In this document: positions 55,887 through 64,000 of the stretch, one piece after another
Numbering within the stretch: position 1 is the first letter of the stretch
How the letters are laid out: the number at the start of each line of letters is the position of its first letter
Origin: Parahaliea aestuarii
GTDB taxonomy: Bacteria; Pseudomonadota; Gammaproteobacteria; Pseudomonadales; Halieaceae
Assembly: GCF_008064635.1 (NCBI RefSeq)
Contig: NZ_VRYZ01000004.1
Location: 310,001-374,000 of the forward strand
Direction: 5' to 3'
Length of the DNA: 64,000 nt
The notes under the pieces: model-generated
What the model was told of the DNA's origin: nothing
The model's database searches: none
What the model saw: only the letters and a program-made list of their open reading frames with translations
Position numbers and translations under genes: made by a program

Positions 55887-58565
55887 ATGGTGAAGACTTC
55901 GAAGACGGCCCTGTTCCGCTATCGCTTCGGCACGGCGGAGTTCGACGAGGCCCGGTTCGAGTTGCGGGTTGCCGGCTTGCCGGTGGATATCCAGCGCAAA
56001 CCGCTGGAAGTACTGGCCAAACTACTGGCCCATGCCGGCGAAGTAGTCACCCGGGAGGAGTTGCTGGACACGGTGTGGCAGGGTCGCCCCACCGTGGACA
56101 ACGTGGTGGCCAACGCCATCGCCAAGTTGCGCGCTGCCCTCAATCCCGAGGGCGCGAGCTTTATCATCACCCAGCCCCGGGTCGGCTATCGCTTCCACGG
56201 CCCGCTGGAGCGTACCGCTGTCGGCCGTCACCTCGGCAGCCGGCTGGACCTGGCGCCGGGTGCGGCGGTTCCGGGCCGCCCCAACTTCCTGCTGGAAAAC
56301 CGCCTGGGCGGCTCGCGGGACAACGAAGTCTGGAGCGCCAGACACGCAAAAACCGGAGAGCTGCGGGTCTACAAGTTCAGCCCCGGCGGCGAAAGCCTGA
56401 CTGAGCTGAAACGCGAGGCCACCCTGTACCGTGTGTTGCGGGAGAACCTCGGTGAACGACCGGACTTCGCGCGCATCATCGACTGGAACTTCGAGACAGC
56501 GCCCTTCTTCCTTGAATGTGACTACGCCGGCGAGTCCCTGATCGCCTGGGTCGCGAGCGGACAGGGTCTTGCCGCCATGGCACTGGAACAGCGACTTGAA
56601 CTGTTCCTGCAGATAGCCGATGCAGTGGCCGCCGCGCACAGCGTCGGGGTGCTGCACAAGGACCTCAAGCCGGCCAACGTCCTGATGGACCCGACACCAG
56701 AGGGCGGCTGGCAGGCCCGCCTGAGTGACTTTGGCAGCGGCCGCCTGCTGGAAGCGGCCCGCCTGGGCGATATCACCGGCTCCGGGCTGAGCACCAGCGG
56801 CAGCATCCTGAGCGATTCCGGCAGCGGCACTGCGCACTACCTCGCCCCGGAACTGCTGGCAGGTCAGCCGCCCACCGTCCAGAGCGACCTCTACGCACTG
56901 GGCGTGATGCTCTACCAGTTTGTCGTTGGCGACCTGCGCAAACCCATGGCACCCGGCTGGGAGCGGGATGTGAGTGACCCCCTGCTTCGCCTCGATCTGT
57001 CCGGCGCCACCGACGGTGATCCGGAGCAACGCCTGGGGGCTGTCAGCGACCTGGCCCAGCGCCTGCGCAGACTGGACGCCAGGCGCGAGGAGCGGCGCGC
57101 GCAGCAACAGGTGGAGCAGCGTGCGCGGGAAGCACAGCGCGCCCTGCAGAAAAGCCGGGCGCGACGCCCCTGGCTGATGGCGACACTGCTGACCCTGCTG
57201 GCCGGGCTTGGCGCCAGCCTGTTCCTGTACCGCCAGGCGAGTATCAGCAGTGAGCGGCTGCAGGCAGTGAACGATTTCCTCTACCGGGATGTACTGGCCA
57301 ACACCGGCGCCCTCAAGACCGACAGCGACCCGGACCCCGGCATGCGGCGCGTACTGCGCCACGCCGCGGACACCGTGGGCGAACGTTTCGCCAACGACCC
57401 GGGCAGTGAGGGCTGGATTCGCAACGGCATTGCCCAGGGCCTGACCGGCCTCGGTGACTACAGCGCGGCGGAACAGCAGCAGCGTCTCGCCGTGGATCTG
57501 CTGGGTCGCGCCTACGGCCCGGCTCACCCGCGCAGCCTGCTGGCGCGGCGCGGCTACGCCATGTTGCTGCTGGAACAGTCGCGGTTTGACGAGGCCGAGG
57601 CCGTGCTGTCCGCGGTGGACAATCTGCAGCGCAGCGCCAGCAGTAGCAGCCCGGAGGACGCCTTTGTGCTGCAGGCCCTGCGCGGCATGTTGAGAGCGGC
57701 GCGCAAGGATTGCAGCGGCGCACTCAAAGACCTGCGCAGCGCCGAGGCCATCGCCCTGCCGCCCTCGCCAGAATCCTCCTACAACCTGTTCAACGTGCGC
57801 TCATGGATTGGCGAGACACTGAACTGCCTCGGCCAGCACGACAAAGCACTGGCGCACTACCGCGAACTGTTCCATTCACCCTACGATGCTGCGGCCCTCG
57901 GCCCCGCCCTGATCGCCTACGCCCGCCTTGGACAGGCCAACGCCATGCTCCACAACGGGCAACAGGAAGGCGCCGGGGCAACCCTGCAGGCAGCGCTGCG
58001 GCAGCTGGAAAGCGGTATCGGCGACAGCGACCCCTTTACCCTGGGGCAGGCCCTGGTGGTTGCCGGCCGTTTCTATATGGAAACGGGTGATCTGGAACGC
58101 GCGGCGGGCTATCTGCAGCGCGGGCGTCAGCTCCTGCTGAGCGTGGACGAGCGTCAGGAGAAAGCCCTGAACGCACAGCGCATGCTGGCCAGCATCGACT
58201 ATTGCCGGGGCGACCTCCGGCCCGCCGCAGCCCGACTGGGCGAAGCCCGGGCGGCCTTCGTTACGACTTGGGGAACCCGGGCCCCGGATACCCAGGCTGC
58301 CAGTTTCTGGCTGGCGGCCACCCTGCTGGAAAGTGGCGAGGTGGAAGGGGCCGCCCGGCTGGCGAAGGACCTGGACCCCGCCGCCCTCACCATCGCCATG
58401 GGCGATGCAAAATGGAAGACGAAGCTGGCTGCCCTGCAGGCCCACACCCGGGCAGGCACACCACTGCGGCGGGGGATGCTGCCTACTGAGCTCTGCGCCG
58501 TGCAGGCGCCGGGGCAATACAGTACTGCCAGCGAATCAGGCCAGATCACCCGCCAGGGCCTGTAG
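55887..58565 (+). CDS. Winged-helix DNA-binding - Ser/Thr kinase - TM - TPR membrane regulator
   Basis: 892 aa from ATG 55887 (AGGAG 11 nt upstream). An OmpR-type winged helix spans ~8-105 (VTREELLDTVWQGRPTVDNV, PRVGYRF). A Hanks-type kinase spans ~128-400: Lys163, HKD at 257-259 (VLHKDLKPANVLM), Asp281 of DFG and GTAHYLAPELL. A single TM at ~428-448 (LMATLLTLLAGLGASLFLY) is followed by ~440 periplasmic residues with TPR-like helices. It resembles CadC-type membrane-bound regulators with an inserted kinase. The last 30 bp overlap the LysR gene. An upstream ATG at 55860 lacks an SD. Confidence 0.9.
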   Translation: MVKTSKTALFRYRFGTAEFDEARFELRVAGLPVDIQRKPLEVLAKLLAHAGEVVTREELLDTVWQGRPTVDNVVANAIAKLRAALNPEGASFIITQPRVGYRFHGPLERTAVGRHLGSRLDLAPGAAVPGRPNFLLENRLGGSRDNEVWSARHAKTGELRVYKFSPGGESLTELKREATLYRVLRENLGERPDFARIIDWNFETAPFFLECDYAGESLIAWVASGQGLAAMALEQRLELFLQIADAVAAAHSVGVLHKDLKPANVLMDPTPEGGWQARLSDFGSGRLLEAARLGDITGSGLSTSGSILSDSGSGTAHYLAPELLAGQPPTVQSDLYALGVMLYQFVVGDLRKPMAPGWERDVSDPLLRLDLSGATDGDPEQRLGAVSDLAQRLRRLDARREERRAQQQVEQRAREAQRALQKSRARRPWLMATLLTLLAGLGASLFLYRQASISSERLQAVNDFLYRDVLANTGALKTDSDPDPGMRRVLRHAADTVGERFANDPGSEGWIRNGIAQGLTGLGDYSAAEQQQRLAVDLLGRAYGPAHPRSLLARRGYAMLLLEQSRFDEAEAVLSAVDNLQRSASSSSPEDAFVLQALRGMLRAARKDCSGALKDLRSAEAIALPPSPESSYNLFNVRSWIGETLNCLGQHDKALAHYRELFHSPYDAAALGPALIAYARLGQANAMLHNGQQEGAGATLQAALRQLESGIGDSDPFTLGQALVVAGRFYMETGDLERAAGYLQRGRQLLLSVDERQEKALNAQRMLASIDYCRGDLRPAAARLGEARAAFVTTWGTRAPDTQAASFWLAATLLESGEVEGAARLAKDLDPAALTIAMGDAKWKTKLAALQAHTRAGTPLRRGMLPTELCAVQAPGQYSTASESGQITRQGL

Positions 58566-59432
58566 CCGCTGCCTCAGCCACTGGTTGGCGGGGTCGCCAT
58601 CGGCATTGCCGTGCCAGAACAGGTGCCACTCCAGCGGCGGCACCGGGAACGGCAGCGGCCGCGACACCAGGTCAACCAGCGGCAGCAATACCCTGGGCAC
58701 TGTCCACAACAGGTCGGTTTGCTGGGCGATGCGGGCCGCCACCAGGTAGTTCTGAACCCGCATCGACACCCGCCGCCGCAGGTTGCGGCTGTGCAGGGCA
58801 ATTTCCACCTGTCCGCGCCCCCGGCGCCGGCTGGACACATGCAGGTGTTCCGCCGCCAGGTAGGCCTTCTCCGTCATTTTCCGGCGCGCCAGCGGATGCC
58901 CGCGGCGCATGGCCACCACATAGGGCAGGCTGGCCAGCGGCGCGTGGCGCAGTTCCCGGGCATTGAACACCGGTGCATCGAGCAGCAGGTCCGAGCGCCC
59001 GGCGCGCAGTTCATCGACGGCCGAGGCCCGGTCCACGTAATAGCTGGCCACCGCCACGCCCGGCGCCGCGTGCGCCAGCGACGACTGCAGGGCCGGCAGC
59101 AACAGGGATTCGGCCAGGTCGTTCATACCCAGGCGGAATGTCTTGTCCGAGGTCGCCGGGACAAAGCGGGCACCGGCGCCCACACTGCGACGCAGTAACA
59201 CCAGCGCCTCGCGCACATCGGCCACCATACGTTCCGCCACCGGCGTCGGCTGCATCCCGTCCGGGGTGCGCAAGAAAAGGGGGTCGTCGAAGGACTGCCG
59301 CAGGCGCCCGAGGGCGTTGCTCACCGCCGGCTGGGTCAGGTTGAGCTGCATCGCCACCCGGGTCACATTGCGCTCCCGGTAGAGGGCATCAAACAGGACA
59401 AACAGGTTCAGGTCGATATGATCGAGGCGCAC
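58536..59432 (-). CDS. LysR-family transcriptional regulator
   Basis: 298 aa from GTG 59432 (GAGGGG upstream). N-terminal winged HTH (NVTRVAMQLNLTQPAVSNAL) of the NodD/LeuO-like LDHINLLF type (RLDHIDLNLFVLFDALY) and a LysR substrate domain. It diverges from the acyl-CoA dehydrogenase at 59548, its probable target. Its 3' end overlaps the kinase gene by 30 bp. An upstream TTG at 59453 is a less likely start. Confidence 0.92.
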   Translation of the reverse strand: MRLDHIDLNLFVLFDALYRERNVTRVAMQLNLTQPAVSNALGRLRQSFDDPLFLRTPDGMQPTPVAERMVADVREALVLLRRSVGAGARFVPATSDKTFRLGMNDLAESLLLPALQSSLAHAAPGVAVASYYVDRASAVDELRAGRSDLLLDAPVFNARELRHAPLASLPYVVAMRRGHPLARRKMTEKAYLAAEHLHVSSRRRGRGQVEIALHSRNLRRRVSMRVQNYLVAARIAQQTDLLWTVPRVLLPLVDLVSRPLPFPVPPLEWHLFWHGNADGDPANQWLRQRLQALAGDLA

Positions 59433-59547
59433 GCCAGGGGCCCCCTCATCCAAATAACAGTTATGAATACTAACCCATAATAAAAATCAATTTCCTCAAT
59501 GTGACAGGAAATCGCTAAGCTTCGACTGACAACCAGAGGAGACCACC

Positions 59548-60768
<1,221 letters not shown>

Positions 60769-60773
60769 TGACC

Positions 60774-60802
60774 AGCGGCGGCTTCAAGGCCGCCGCTTCC
60801 CG
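60774..60802 (+). terminator. Terminator after the acyl-CoA dehydrogenase
   Basis: AGCGGCGGC-TTCAAG-GCCGCCGCT, a perfect 9-bp G/C stem starting 5 bp after the stop, then TTCCCGCTTC. The U-tract is poor. Confidence 0.5.
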
Positions 60803-60806
60803 CTTC

Positions 60807-61286
60807 TCAACTCCGCTGGTAACTCCCCACCAGCCGGTTTATCCCCAGCACATGGGGCTCGACCTTGGCCAGGAAGTCCCACAACTCCAGCCCCTCCGGC
60901 AGGTTCAGCTCGGCATCCAGGGCCACAATCCAGAAATAGTACAGATGGGTGCCATGCCCGGGTGGCGGCATGGGGCCGCCGTAGCCGGTGTTGCCGAAAT
61001 CGTTTTTCCCCGAGGTGTAGTCACTGCAGCCCTCCGGCAGTTCGGTGACCGAGGCCGGCAGGTTGTAGAGGACCCAGTGAACGAAGCCGTAAGTACCGCG
61101 CGGCTTGATCAGGGGGGCGTCGGGGTCGTGGCAGAATACGGCAAAGGATTTCGTGCCGTCCGGAATGTGATTCCAGCTCAGCGCCGGGGACACGTCCTCC
61201 CCTTCACCGGTGTGTTTCGTGGGAATGACGCCAGCGGCGCTGAAGGCAGAGCTGGTAATCTGGATGTCGGAGAGAGCGAAGCCCAT
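60807..61286 (-). CDS. YbhB/YbcL (PEBP) family protein
   Basis: 159 aa. PEBP-fold signature: DVSPALSWNHIPDGTKSFAV, DPDAPLIKPRGTYGFVHWVL and PPPGHGTHLYYFWIVAL. Phosphatidylethanolamine-binding/Raf-inhibitor-like; the bacterial role is unclear. It lies between the acyl-CoA dehydrogenase and MFS genes. Confidence 0.95.
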   Translation of the reverse strand: MGFALSDIQITSSAFSAAGVIPTKHTGEGEDVSPALSWNHIPDGTKSFAVFCHDPDAPLIKPRGTYGFVHWVLYNLPASVTELPEGCSDYTSGKNDFGNTGYGGPMPPPGHGTHLYYFWIVALDAELNLPEGLELWDFLAKVEPHVLGINRLVGSYQRS

Positions 61287-61339
61287 GGGAGTACCTCTGT
61301 TGGCTGATGGACAAGAGCTCTACAGACTAGCAAAGGAGG

Positions 61340-61365
61340 GCGCCCCGCGGCCATGCCGGGGGCGC
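61340..61365 (-). terminator. Hairpin after the MFS gene
   Basis: GCGCCCC-N12-GGGGCGC, a 7-bp stem 12 bp past the MFS stop, followed on the minus strand by CCTCCTTTG. The U-tract is weak. Confidence 0.4.
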
Positions 61366-61376
61366 AACAAGGGCAA

Positions 61377-62642
61377 TCAGGAGTTGGCGGCCACCGGCGG
61401 CAACAGGGCCGGCTCCTTCACCTCACTCCAGTCCGGGCGGCTGAGCCCCTCGGCGTAGCGGTACAGCAGCCACACCAGGCCGCAGAGCAGGAACATGGCG
61501 CCAAACAGTATGGAGCCGCTCCACAGCTCGATCACAATGCCCCCCGCCAGCGGCGCCAGGGACCAACCCAGCGAATAGAACGAGGAGGCGCCGAAGTAGC
61601 TACCACGCAGGTGGTCCGGTGCCATCTGGTCGATCTGCACGCTCATGGTGGGGAACAGGATCGCCTCCGCCACGCTCACCACGAAGGTAGCGCCCAGCCA
61701 GCCCAGCACGAAGTGCACCGGATTCAGGGCCACCCACAGCTGGCCCGCCGCCAGTATCACCAGGCCGATGATGATGCGCTGGTTGGCCGGCATGCCGGAC
61801 ATCAGCGACAGCAGCGGAAACTGCAGCAGAATCACCGTGACCGCATTCACCAGGATCAGGCTGGAGATCAGCGCCACCAGGTTCGGCACCTCAACTCGCG
61901 TCAGGTACTGCACCAGGCTGGAGTCCATCTGCGCGTAGATGAACAGCGCCAGTACATTGGCCAGGATCACCACCAGGAACTTGTGATCCTGGCGCAGCAC
62001 CCGCAGTGTGCCCCTGAAAGAGGCGCTGCGGTCGCGCCGCTGCCGCGCCACCCGCCCGCTGGCGGTGTGGGCGAAGGCCCAGATGACCGCCAGGTTCAAT
62101 GCCAGGTAGCTGAGCGCCGTCAGGCCGAAGGTCGACTGCTGGGCGCTGAGCCCCGCCCACACGCCAACAATCGGACCCATGGCCGCACCGGCGTTGACCA
62201 GGAAGTAGCGCAATTGCAGAGCCAGTTCCCGCGACCGCCGCTCCTTGAGCAGGTCACCGATCAGCGCGCTGGACGGCGGCTCCCAGATGGCCCGGCCCAC
62301 CGAGCACAGGCTCATCGCCGCCACGAATGCCGGCAGGCTCTCGGCGAAAGCCAACACCGCGAAGGCCACCGCATTGATGGCCGTTCCCGCCAGCATGATG
62401 CTGCGGCGCCCGTGCCGGTCCGAGAGCGCGCCCACATAAAAGCCGAGCACTGCCGCCCCGACCGCCGAAGCACTCAGAATCAGGCCGATCTGGGCCGCGC
62501 CCAGGCCGAATTTTTCGTACAGCAGAATCGCCAGAAAGGGCCACACCATGAAATAGGTGCCGCGCCCGAAGAAACTGCCAAACAGGATGATCCACACCAA
62601 TGGCGGAAACTCCCGTAATTGCCGCCACGCTTGCCATTTCAT
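61377..62642 (-). CDS. MFS transporter, MdtH-like
   Basis: 421 aa with 12 TM helices. Motif A is GALSDRHGRRS in the loop after TM2. MdtH-like N-terminus (LVWIILFGSFFGRGTYFMVW). Likely drug:H+ antiporter; substrate not known. The upstream gap to sodB holds a strong terminator, so it has its own promoter there. Confidence 0.9.
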   Translation of the reverse strand: MKWQAWRQLREFPPLVWIILFGSFFGRGTYFMVWPFLAILLYEKFGLGAAQIGLILSASAVGAAVLGFYVGALSDRHGRRSIMLAGTAINAVAFAVLAFAESLPAFVAAMSLCSVGRAIWEPPSSALIGDLLKERRSRELALQLRYFLVNAGAAMGPIVGVWAGLSAQQSTFGLTALSYLALNLAVIWAFAHTASGRVARQRRDRSASFRGTLRVLRQDHKFLVVILANVLALFIYAQMDSSLVQYLTRVEVPNLVALISSLILVNAVTVILLQFPLLSLMSGMPANQRIIIGLVILAAGQLWVALNPVHFVLGWLGATFVVSVAEAILFPTMSVQIDQMAPDHLRGSYFGASSFYSLGWSLAPLAGGIVIELWSGSILFGAMFLLCGLVWLLYRYAEGLSRPDWSEVKEPALLPPVAANS

Positions 62643-62697
62643 TGTTGTTTCCCTCCCATTTGAATGGCTTGTTGTCGTTGTCCGGGCGCCATAAAGC

Positions 62698-62731
62698 AGA
62701 AAACCCGGAAGGTCTGCCTTCCGGGTTTTCT
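62698..62731. terminator. Very strong bidirectional hairpin terminator
   Basis: AGAAAACCCGGAAGG-TCTG-CCTTCCGGGTTTTCT, a perfect 15-bp stem with 4-nt loop and flanking A/T tracts on both sides. It lies 56 bp upstream of the MFS start and, on the minus strand, ends any transcript from the 62.8-63.0 kb interval. Confidence 0.85.
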
Positions 62732-62742
62732 GGAGAGAAAAG

Positions 62743-62765
62743 GAGGAAGGCGATACACCTTCCTC
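62743..62765 (-). terminator. Second hairpin just upstream of the strong terminator
   Basis: GAGGAAGG-N7-CCTTCCTC, an 8-bp perfect stem, followed on the minus strand by CTTTTCTC. Together with 62698-62731 it forms tandem hairpins at the end of a minus-strand unit. Confidence 0.6.
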
Positions 62766-62780
62766 TGCTTTGAGCTCGGG

Positions 62781-62921
62781 TCAGGTGTTCATGAGCGCTT
62801 TAATGCCCACGGTGCGCATCTTCTGCACCGGCACGCTAAACGCACTTCGACACAGATAGGCGGCCGCGGACAGCGAATGCTGCCAGCGACAAGTGCTCTG
62901 TGTGTGTCGGGTGCGGTTCAT
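62781..62921 (-). CDS. Candidate small basic protein (46 aa), possibly instead an sRNA
   Basis: The ATG at 62921 starts a 46-residue Arg/Ser-rich protein (MNRTRHTQSTCRWQHSLSAA ...) without a clear SD. It lies downstream of a TTGCGC-16-TAAGCT promoter-like pair and ends before the tandem hairpins, so a short transcript is likely, but translation is not supported by a ribosome-binding site or by a known family. Non-coding RNA is an equal alternative. Confidence 0.35.
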   Translation of the reverse strand: MNRTRHTQSTCRWQHSLSAAAYLCRSAFSVPVQKMRTVGIKALMNT

Positions 62922-62955
62922 GGAACGGCCTGATAAATCGGTATTGAGACCAGCA

Positions 62956-62983
62956 AGCTTAGCCGGATTAAAAACTGGCGCAA
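62956..62983 (-). promoter_or_regulatory. Promoter-like pair for the short 62.7-62.95 kb transcript
   Basis: TTGCGC and TAAGCT on the minus strand are separated by 16 bp, about 35 bp upstream of the candidate ATG at 62921. Confidence 0.45.
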
Positions 62984-63000
62984 CGACAGGCTGAGCCAAC

Positions 63001-63024
63001 TATTCCCGTTTTGCTACGGGAATA
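63001..63024. repeat. Perfect 9-bp inverted repeat
   Basis: TATTCCCGT-TTTGCT-ACGGGAATA, upstream of the candidate promoter at 62956. It may be an operator or a hairpin; no protein is assigned. Confidence 0.5.
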
Positions 63025-63126
63025 AACTGTCAGCAGCGACTGCCCGGTCACAACAGCTTTGACGAAAGGCCATCCAAGTCGACTTGCCACAAAACCGGTA
63101 AGTGCGAATGTTGCCCACAAAATGAA

Positions 63127-63160
63127 AAAGCCCGGACTGAATCTCATCAGGCCGGGCTTT
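63127..63160 (-). terminator. sodB terminator
   Basis: AAAGCCCGG pairs with CCGGGCTTT across a 16-nt loop that itself can pair; on the minus strand TTTTTCATTTT follows. It is 45 bp past the sodB stop. Confidence 0.85.
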
Positions 63161-63204
63161 CTTCACCTCGCATCAATGATGCAAGCGATACTCGCCGGGG
63201 TGAA

Positions 63205-63783
<579 letters not shown>

Positions 63784-63845
63784 GGAAAGTGACTCCTGTA
63801 GTTGTCGTTGGCAGAACCCGGATGGGGTGCAGTCAGCGGGTGCGT

Positions 63846-63851
63846 ACTATA
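63846..63851 (-). promoter_or_regulatory. sodB -10 element
   Basis: TATAGT on the minus strand, about 65 bp upstream of the sodB ATG. No convincing -35 was found. Confidence 0.4.
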
Positions 63852-63976
63852 CGGAAAGTTAATGACAATTGGCACTTGCCGGGACGCCCGGCCCGGAACG
63901 CACTGGTGTCCTGTCCCGGCCGGCGAGGCAATCTGCACGCACCAACGCACTACGGTGGTGCAGTTTTCCTCCCGGC

Positions 63977-63994
63977 GACGCCGCAAGGGGCGTC
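63977..63994 (+). terminator. Hairpin at the right edge of the window
   Basis: GACGCC-GCAAGG-GGCGTC followed by TTT before the window ends. It could terminate a gene entering from outside; the 217-bp stretch from sodB to the edge shows no other feature. Confidence 0.35.
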
Positions 63995-64000
63995 TTTACC

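Noticed and set aside
62664-62933. 90-codon plus-strand frame in the MFS-sodB gap
   Set aside because: It reads straight through two strong hairpins and has no SD.

Overview
The window is 64 kb of GC-rich bacterial chromosome with dense coding on both strands, short gaps and many overlapping gene ends. The core synteny is that of a gammaproteobacterium with a Pseudomonas-like order: corB, ypjD, ffh, rpsP-rimM-trmD-rplS, dsbC, hom-thrC-recJ, prfB-lysS, and later queA-tgt beside a tRNA-Leu. A TonB receptor, several amidohydrolases and an ACAD11-type acyl-CoA dehydrogenase would suit a marine, heterotrophic Halieaceae/Cellvibrionales-like organism. That placement is an inference from gene content, not a sequence comparison. 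No integrase, transposase, phage gene or CRISPR array was seen.

Region 1 (1-4.7 kb) is a signalling cluster: a Crp/Fnr regulator cut by the window edge, a receiver-class III nucleotide cyclase, a single-domain receiver, a membrane histidine kinase and a lipoprotein. Region 2 (4.8-21.9 kb) is housekeeping: lysS, prfB with its programmed +1 frameshift, a CueR-type regulator with a Cu/Zn permease and a textbook operator, recJ, thrC, hom, alaC, dsbC, the ribosomal/tRNA-methyltransferase operon, ffh, ypjD and corB. Region 3 (22.0-26.3 kb) holds a TonB-dependent receptor overlapping a PepSY membrane protein, then a DUF3592 protein.

Region 4 (26.3-31.5 kb) is a tightly overlapped queA-tgt-NIF3-like-NUDIX-carbonic anhydrase-DUF1289 operon, a small acidic-tailed protein and tRNA-Leu(CAA). 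The 3' end of that tRNA is repeated three more times in a perfect 71-bp tandem array, the most unusual DNA structure in the window. Region 5 (31.5-44.5 kb) is metabolic: GST, thioesterase, atypical SDR, AcnA, TrkH, an FMN glutamate-synthase-like protein, a PLP decarboxylase, a DUF3144-like protein, a class-I glutamine amidotransferase/C26 peptidase, an amidoligase, and an exported amidohydrolase. The decarboxylase-amidotransferase-amidoligase string could be a small amide-forming or gamma-glutamyl-amine pathway.

Region 6 (44.5-64.0 kb) holds a D-aminoacylase-like amidohydrolase divergent from an AraC-family regulator with an N-terminal extension, an NTF2-like protein, an RND efflux pair, a sodium:solute symporter, two proteins of unknown function, a membrane protein joining a winged-helix DNA-binding domain, a Ser/Thr kinase and TPR-like repeats, a LysR/acyl-CoA dehydrogenase divergent pair, a PEBP-family protein, an MFS transporter and sodB. 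Between the MFS gene and sodB lies a 560-bp gap with its own candidate promoter, tandem hairpins and possibly a small protein or sRNA.
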